DNA from: Candidatus Hydrogenedentota bacterium
GTDB taxonomy: Bacteria; Hydrogenedentota; Hydrogenedentia; Hydrogenedentiales; CAITNO01
Assembly: GCA_903922535.1 (NCBI GenBank)
Contig: CAIXUF010000275.1
Span: 1-10,572, forward strand
Direction of reading: 5' to 3'
DNA: 10,572 nucleotides
In this document: positions 6,984 to 10,572 of the stretch, one piece after another
How the letters are laid out: each line of letters starts with the position of its first letter
Numbering within the stretch: position 1 is the first letter of the stretch
Notes under the pieces: generated by a model
Told to the model about the DNA's origin: nothing
Database searches by the model: none
The model's input: only the letters and a program-made list of their open reading frames with translations
Translations under genes and position numbers: made by a program

Positions 6984-8264
6984 ATGGATTTTGTGGTGAA
7001 AAAATCGGCGTTGAACGGTGAAGTCCGGATTCCGGGATCGAAATCGCACACGATTCGGGCGGTGGCGATTGCGGCGTTGGCCGGGGGGACAAGCCATATC
7101 TTGTCGCCGCTGGATTCGGCGGATGCGCATGCGGCGCGGCGCGTGTATCGGCAGTTTGGCGCGTGCATTGATGAGTTAGACGGGGAATGGCGGGTGCAGG
7201 GCCTTGGGGGCAACCCCACGACCCCCGAAGACATTATCGACGTGCGGAACTCGGGCACGACGATGCGCATGGCGCTGGGGAGCGCGGCGTTGATGGCGGG
7301 GTCCGGCTTGGCGGTGCTCACGGGGGACGAGCAGGTGCGGCGCAGGCCCTGCGGTCCGCTGGCGGAGGCGCTGAACGCGCTGGGCGCGCGGGTGGAATCG
7401 ACCTTGGGCAACGGCAACCCGCCTTTTGTGGTGCGGGGCCGTTTGCGTGGCGGTGAGACGACCATAGAGGCGGTGACGAGCCAGTATGTCAGTTCGCTGC
7501 TGGTGAATGCGCCGCTTGCGGAAAATGACACAGTGCTGCATGTGCCGCTGCTCAATGAGAAACCCTACGTGGTGATGACGTTGGACTGGCTGGCGCGGCA
7601 GGGGGTTCTGGTGGAGTATGAAGAGGACTTGTCGGAGTTTCGGATTCCGGGCGGACAGCGGTACACCCCGGTGGACCGTCCCATTCCGTCCGATTTCAGC
7701 TCGGCGACGTTTTTTCTGGCGGCGGGGGCGCTTCCGGGCAACCGGGTAAGCTGTCTTGGGCTGGACATGACAGACACGCAGGGGGACAAGGCGGTGGTGG
7801 AGTACCTGCGGGCCATGAATGCGAAGGTGGTGGTTGAGGGTGATGCGGTGCGGGTGGACGGCGGGGCGTTGCGCGGTTGTGAAATTGACATGAACGCGAC
7901 GCCGGACGCGCTGCCAATGATGGCGGCGCTGGCGTGCTTTGCGGAAGGGACGACGCGGCTGGTGAATGTGCCGCAGGCCCGGTTGAAGGAGACGGATCGC
8001 ATCCGGGTGATGCGGATGGAACTGGAAAAGATGGGCGGGCGTGTTACGGAGCTTGCGGACGGAATGATCATCGAACAGAGCACGCTGCACGGCGCGGAGG
8101 TGGAAGGCCATGGGGACCACCGGGTCATCATGGCGCTGAGCATCGCGGCGACGCAGGTGGATGGGACGACGACGATCCATGGGGCGGACGCGGTGGATGT
8201 GACCTATCCCGGCTTCGGGGATTCGCTGCGGGAATTGGGCGGGAGGCTGGACTCTGAAGGGTGA
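6984..8264 (+). CDS. aroA: 3-phosphoshikimate 1-carboxyvinyltransferase (EPSP synthase)
   Basis: This 426-residue cytoplasmic enzyme joins shikimate-3-phosphate and phosphoenolpyruvate to make EPSP, the penultimate step to chorismate. Family landmarks are all present: PGSKSHTIRA (Lys20), RNSGTTMR (88-95), LTGDEQVRRRP (112-122), TSQYVSSLL (Gln167), DFSSATFFLA (236-245), PDALP (Asp307), RLKETDRIR (Glu335, Arg338) and HGDHR (375-379). Length is normal. Overall wording, for example DVRNSGTT and NVPQARLKETDRIRVM, resembles archaeal-type AroA. The residue after GTTMR is Met96, where E. coli has Pro101. The stop codon lies in a 7-bp repeat that begins inside the last codons. The chorismate synthase paralogue follows 183 nt downstream on the same strand, and the kinase-chorismate synthase fusion after it. 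Confidence 0.97.
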   Translation: MDFVVKKSALNGEVRIPGSKSHTIRAVAIAALAGGTSHILSPLDSADAHAARRVYRQFGACIDELDGEWRVQGLGGNPTTPEDIIDVRNSGTTMRMALGSAALMAGSGLAVLTGDEQVRRRPCGPLAEALNALGARVESTLGNGNPPFVVRGRLRGGETTIEAVTSQYVSSLLVNAPLAENDTVLHVPLLNEKPYVVMTLDWLARQGVLVEYEEDLSEFRIPGGQRYTPVDRPIPSDFSSATFFLAAGALPGNRVSCLGLDMTDTQGDKAVVEYLRAMNAKVVVEGDAVRVDGGALRGCEIDMNATPDALPMMAALACFAEGTTRLVNVPQARLKETDRIRVMRMELEKMGGRVTELADGMIIEQSTLHGAEVEGHGDHRVIMALSIAATQVDGTTTIHGADAVDVTYPGFGDSLRELGGRLDSEG

Positions 8265-8290
8265 AGGGTAAAGGGTGAAGGGTGAAAAAT
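8256..8290 (+). repeat. 7-bp tandem repeat at the aroA 3' end
   Basis: Five consecutive heptamers: GAAGGGT, GAAGGGT, AAAGGGT, GAAGGGT, GAAAAAT. The junction of the first two supplies the aroA stop codon TGA (8262-8264). A purine-rich stretch (GACAGAA, GACAAGA and so on) continues to about 8326. A matching array lies at 9764-9805 in the same orientation. Confidence 0.85.
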
Positions 8291-8326
8291 GACAGAAGAC
8301 AAGAAGACAGAATGAAGAATGAAGGC

Positions 8327-8358
8327 AGACAGGAATGTCTACCCCACATTAGGGGTAT
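8327..8358. repeat. Two abutting intergenic hairpins
   Basis: AGACA-ggaa-TGTCT (8327-8340) is followed with no gap by TACCCC-acatta-GGGGTA (8341-8358). The first stem sits in a GGCAGACAGGAATGTCT context that I recall as a frequent dispersed intergenic motif in environmental bacterial genomes; I cannot check that here. No T-run follows directly, so neither looks like a classical terminator. From 8359 to 8430 the sequence is AT-richer and includes TACAAT (8405-8410), a possible -10 element with no good -35 partner. Confidence 0.6.
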
Positions 8359-8430
8359 TGTCTTGTGGTAGAACTGGATACCGAGCAGTAGATTTATTCA
8401 GAATTACAATGAGCAGTTTTACTTGAAACT

Positions 8431-8437
8431 AGAGGAG
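8431..8437 (+). promoter_or_regulatory. Ribosome binding site of the chorismate synthase paralogue
   Basis: AGAGGAG lies 10 nt before the ATG at 8448. It supports that start, which also aligns with the usual N-terminus of the family. Confidence 0.65.
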
Positions 8438-8447
8438 TAATATCGCC

Positions 8448-9779
8448 ATGGTAGGTTGTCATTTGGGAAGACTCTTTCAGGTTAGCGTTGCGGGGGGGTC
8501 CTATCAGGAGGGGCTTGTGTCCGTGATTCAGGGCGTACCGCCGGGAATGCTGCTCAGCGAACAGGAGGTGTACGGCGACCTGCTTTTGCGCAAGCCGGGG
8601 GCGGATGAGTTGGCTTCGCCGCGCAAGGAGCCGGACCTTCCGATCATTTACACGGGGCTAAACCCTGCGGACACCATCGAGGGCGCGGGGAACAAGAACC
8701 AGACGAACGGGACGCCGCTGTCAATCCTGATACCCAATCTTGACCGGCACTTCATCCATATTAAACAGTACCAGGACTCGAACCGCACGCCGCGTCCCGG
8801 GCACGCCTCTTATGCTTCTTTCGTGAAATACGGCCCGTCGGATGACGCCGTCGGCGCGGGCATTTTCAGCGGACGGTACACCTGCACGGTGGTCGCGGCG
8901 GGCTATGTCGCCAAGAAGATTCTCAAGGCGATGGGCATCGAGGTCTTCTCGTTCATCCGGGAGATGGCGGGCGTGCGGTGCCCCGAGGTGTCGCAGGATC
9001 AGGCACTGGCCTCCACGGAGGCGTACAAGCGCATGCGGCGCGATTATGATCCGTTTTATGAGGAAGTGTACGTGAAGAAGCGCGTGACGATGGACATGCG
9101 CTTCCTGGAGAAGGCGGCGATTTTCAAACAGATTGAGGACGAGATCGACCTCATCCGGGCCAAGGCGCCGCACATGGACAGTTCTGCCATCCGGGAGAAG
9201 TACGGCGTGCACCACGTGGTGAACTGTCCGGACTGGGACGCGGCCGACGCGATGCTGGATGCGGTCAACCGCATCACCATCAGCGGCGATTCTTCGGGTG
9301 GCGTCATCGAGGTCGTTGCGCTGAACATGCCGACGGGCGTTGGAGAACCGGTGTTCGACAAGCTGGACGCGGAACTGGGCAGGATGCTCGGGATTGGCGC
9401 GGTGAAGGGCGTGGAGGTTGGCGCGGGGTTTGGCGTCAAGGACATGACGGGCATTCAGTCCAACGACGCGATGCACAGCGAGGGCGGCAAGGTCGTCTTT
9501 GCGTCGAACAATGCGGGCGGCATTACGGGCGGGCTGACGACGGGACAGCCGATCGTTGTGCGTCTTGCGGTCAAGCCGACGCCCACCATCGACAAGCCGC
9601 AGGAAACGATTGACAAGTACACGCTGGAGAACACGAAGTTGGCCGCCATTACGAGGCGGGACCCCACCATTGTGGGCCGCGTGTGGCCGGTGGCGGAGAA
9701 TTACACGGCGTTGGTCCTTCTGGACTATCTGATGGCGCACTATGGGTATCAGACCATAAGGGAGAAGTGTGAAGGGTGA
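8448..9779 (+). CDS. Divergent chorismate synthase paralogue with altered active site
   Basis: This 443-residue protein aligns with chorismate synthase along its length; E. coli AroC has 361. Conserved: GRLFQV (7-12), GVPPG (29-33), PRKEPD (58-63), RPGHA (116-120, containing the second catalytic His), VAAGYVAKK (149-157), GDSSGG (280-285), GEPVFDKLDAEL (299-310), NAGGITGGLTTGQ (355-367) and KPTPTI (376-381). Changed: FGESHG is AGGSYQ (15-20), so the first catalytic His is Tyr19; DRRRPG is LLLRKPG; GGGRSSAR is GAGIFSGR; GRHDPC is TRRDPT. Extra sequence occurs near 71-85 and 178-258. The intact frame and ribosome binding site argue against decay. It sits between aroA and a kinase fused to a canonical chorismate synthase. 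Possible roles are an FMN-dependent enzyme with a new substrate, or a non-catalytic partner of the true enzyme; neither is proven. Confidence 0.85.
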   Translation: MVGCHLGRLFQVSVAGGSYQEGLVSVIQGVPPGMLLSEQEVYGDLLLRKPGADELASPRKEPDLPIIYTGLNPADTIEGAGNKNQTNGTPLSILIPNLDRHFIHIKQYQDSNRTPRPGHASYASFVKYGPSDDAVGAGIFSGRYTCTVVAAGYVAKKILKAMGIEVFSFIREMAGVRCPEVSQDQALASTEAYKRMRRDYDPFYEEVYVKKRVTMDMRFLEKAAIFKQIEDEIDLIRAKAPHMDSSAIREKYGVHHVVNCPDWDAADAMLDAVNRITISGDSSGGVIEVVALNMPTGVGEPVFDKLDAELGRMLGIGAVKGVEVGAGFGVKDMTGIQSNDAMHSEGGKVVFASNNAGGITGGLTTGQPIVVRLAVKPTPTIDKPQETIDKYTLENTKLAAITRRDPTIVGRVWPVAENYTALVLLDYLMAHYGYQTIREKCEG

Positions 9780-9805
9780 AGTTTGAAGGGTGAAATGTGA
9801 AGGTT
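9764..9805 (+). repeat. 7-bp tandem repeat at the 3' end of the chorismate synthase paralogue
   Basis: Six heptamers in exact register: GAAGTGT, GAAGGGT, GAAGTTT, GAAGGGT, GAAATGT, GAAGGTT. The array begins inside the last codons of the paralogue and supplies its TGA (9777-9779). Its last unit contains GAAGG (9799-9803), 9 nt before the next ATG, which probably serves as that gene's ribosome binding site. Confidence 0.88.
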
Positions 9806-9812
9806 GGGAAGT

Positions 9813-10572
9813 ATGAACATTGTGATTATGGGGCCGAAGGGTGCTGGGAAAAGTACGCTGGGCACTCGGCTTGCCGGGTTCTTGGGTATACCTTTTGTGG
9901 ATACGGACAAGGTGGTGGAGGACCTGCATGTGCGGCGCGGGGGCAGGTGTCTGTCGTGCCGTGAGATATTCCTGGCCCTGGGCGTGGAGGAATTCCGGGC
10001 ATTGGAGCGCGCCGCCTCGAATGAAGCCGCCGCATTCGACTATACGGTCATCATCACGGGCGGGGAACTTATGATGGACCCCGGTTCCCGAAACGTGCTT
10101 CGGGCGGGCAACATTCTGGTGTGGCTGCATGCGGAGCAGCACGGGCTTTGGGAACGGGCCACCCGCCATGGGGTGCCGCCCTGGTTGCAGGGGGAGGATG
10201 GCGAGAGGAGGTTCGCAGAGCAGACGGCCCACCGGGAGGATGTGCTGCAACCCTACGCGGACATTGTTCTGGACACCACAAGCGGCTCGCTGGATGAACT
10301 TGTCCGGGAGCTTGCGGAGCGGATAGGGGAAGAAATTGGGGTGCGCCAGACGGCGGCAAACAGCTATGGCGAGATCATCCGCGTCACCACTTTCGGGGAG
10401 AGCCACGGCAAGGCCATCGGCGTGGTGATGGACGGGGTGCGTCCCGGGATCGCGTTTACGGCGGAGGACATTCAGCACGAACTGGACCGGCGCAGGCCCG
10501 GGCAGAGCAAGGTGGTGACGCAGCGCCGGGAAGCGGACACGGTGCATGTTCTTTCTGGAGAGTATGAGGGTC
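9813..10572 (+). CDS. aroK-aroC: Shikimate kinase-like / chorismate synthase fusion (C-terminus beyond window)
   Basis: 253 codons lie in frame before the right edge. Residues 1 to about 178 are shikimate kinase-like: Walker [10 protein letters not shown] (7-15), DTD (30-32), FRALE with Arg62, and LQPYADI preceded by Arg141. Two expected features differ: the GGG motif reads TGGE (82-85), and the lid RPLL reads VPPWL, so the usual lid arginine is absent. From about 183 the sequence becomes a textbook chorismate synthase N-terminus: [17 protein letters not shown] with catalytic His198, DRRRPGQS (225-232) and TQRREAD (236-242). There is almost no linker. The gene starts 33 nt after the paralogue, which suggests cotranscription. 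It may catalyse both the phosphorylation of shikimate and the final step to chorismate. The kinase activity is less certain than the chorismate synthase activity. Confidence 0.92.
   Translation, partial: MNIVIMGPKGAGKSTLGTRLAGFLGIPFVDTDKVVEDLHVRRGGRCLSCREIFLALGVEEFRALERAASNEAAAFDYTVIITGGELMMDPGSRNVLRAGNILVWLHAEQHGLWERATRHGVPPWLQGEDGERRFAEQTAHREDVLQPYADIVLDTTSGSLDELVRELAERIGEEIGVRQTAANSYGEIIRVTTFGESHGKAIGVVMDGVRPGIAFTAEDIQHELDRRRPGQSKVVTQRREADTVHVLSGEYEG

Noticed and set aside
7176..8180. A 334-residue minus-strand open frame
   Set aside because: It is antisense to aroA, rich in Arg and His from composition, with no recognisable domain.
8448..9779. The chorismate synthase paralogue as a decaying pseudogene
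   Set aside because: The frame is intact over 443 codons with a good ribosome binding site, and most fold-defining motifs are conserved while only specific active-site positions changed.
8721..10547. A 608-residue minus-strand open frame
   Set aside because: It is antisense to the paralogue and the kinase fusion, both firmly recognised. Its middle contains translated heptamer repeat (HFTLQTSPFTL) and it has no family features.

Overview
The window looks like GC-rich bacterial DNA from an uncultured or poorly characterised lineage. The cell-surface protein style (choice-of-anchor-Q-like beta-helix modules joined to PASTA repeats), an EPSP synthase that aligns well with archaeal-type AroA, and heptamer intergenic repeats would suit groups such as Hydrogenedentota, Lentisphaerota, Planctomycetota or Verrucomicrobiota. 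That placement is inference only.

Left 61% (1-6424, minus strand): one uninterrupted reading frame of 2141 codons that runs off the left edge. It encodes a giant secreted protein: signal peptide, then three copies of a beta-helix module, each ending in a DMGAYE motif and each followed by a PASTA tract of 1, 6 and at least 10 repeats. The PASTA arrays are 204-bp direct repeats. Long open frames on the opposite strand are composition shadows. A candidate promoter (TTGAGC-17-TAAAAT) and a good ribosome binding site precede the gene.

Middle (6425-6983): a divergent intergenic region with that promoter, overlapping inverted repeats and a four-copy 9-bp repeat (ATGGACnnn).

Right (6984-10572, plus strand): an aromatic amino acid cluster for the end of the shikimate pathway. 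It holds aroA (EPSP synthase), then a divergent chorismate synthase paralogue whose conserved FGESHG motif has become AGGSYQ, then a fusion of a shikimate kinase-like domain to a canonical chorismate synthase that is cut by the right edge. Together the domains could run shikimate to shikimate-3-phosphate to EPSP to chorismate. The role of the altered paralogue is unknown and is the most interesting enzymatic question here. Seven-bp GAAGGGT-type tandem repeats overlap the 3' ends of both aroA and the paralogue and supply both stop codons. Two abutting hairpins lie between those genes.
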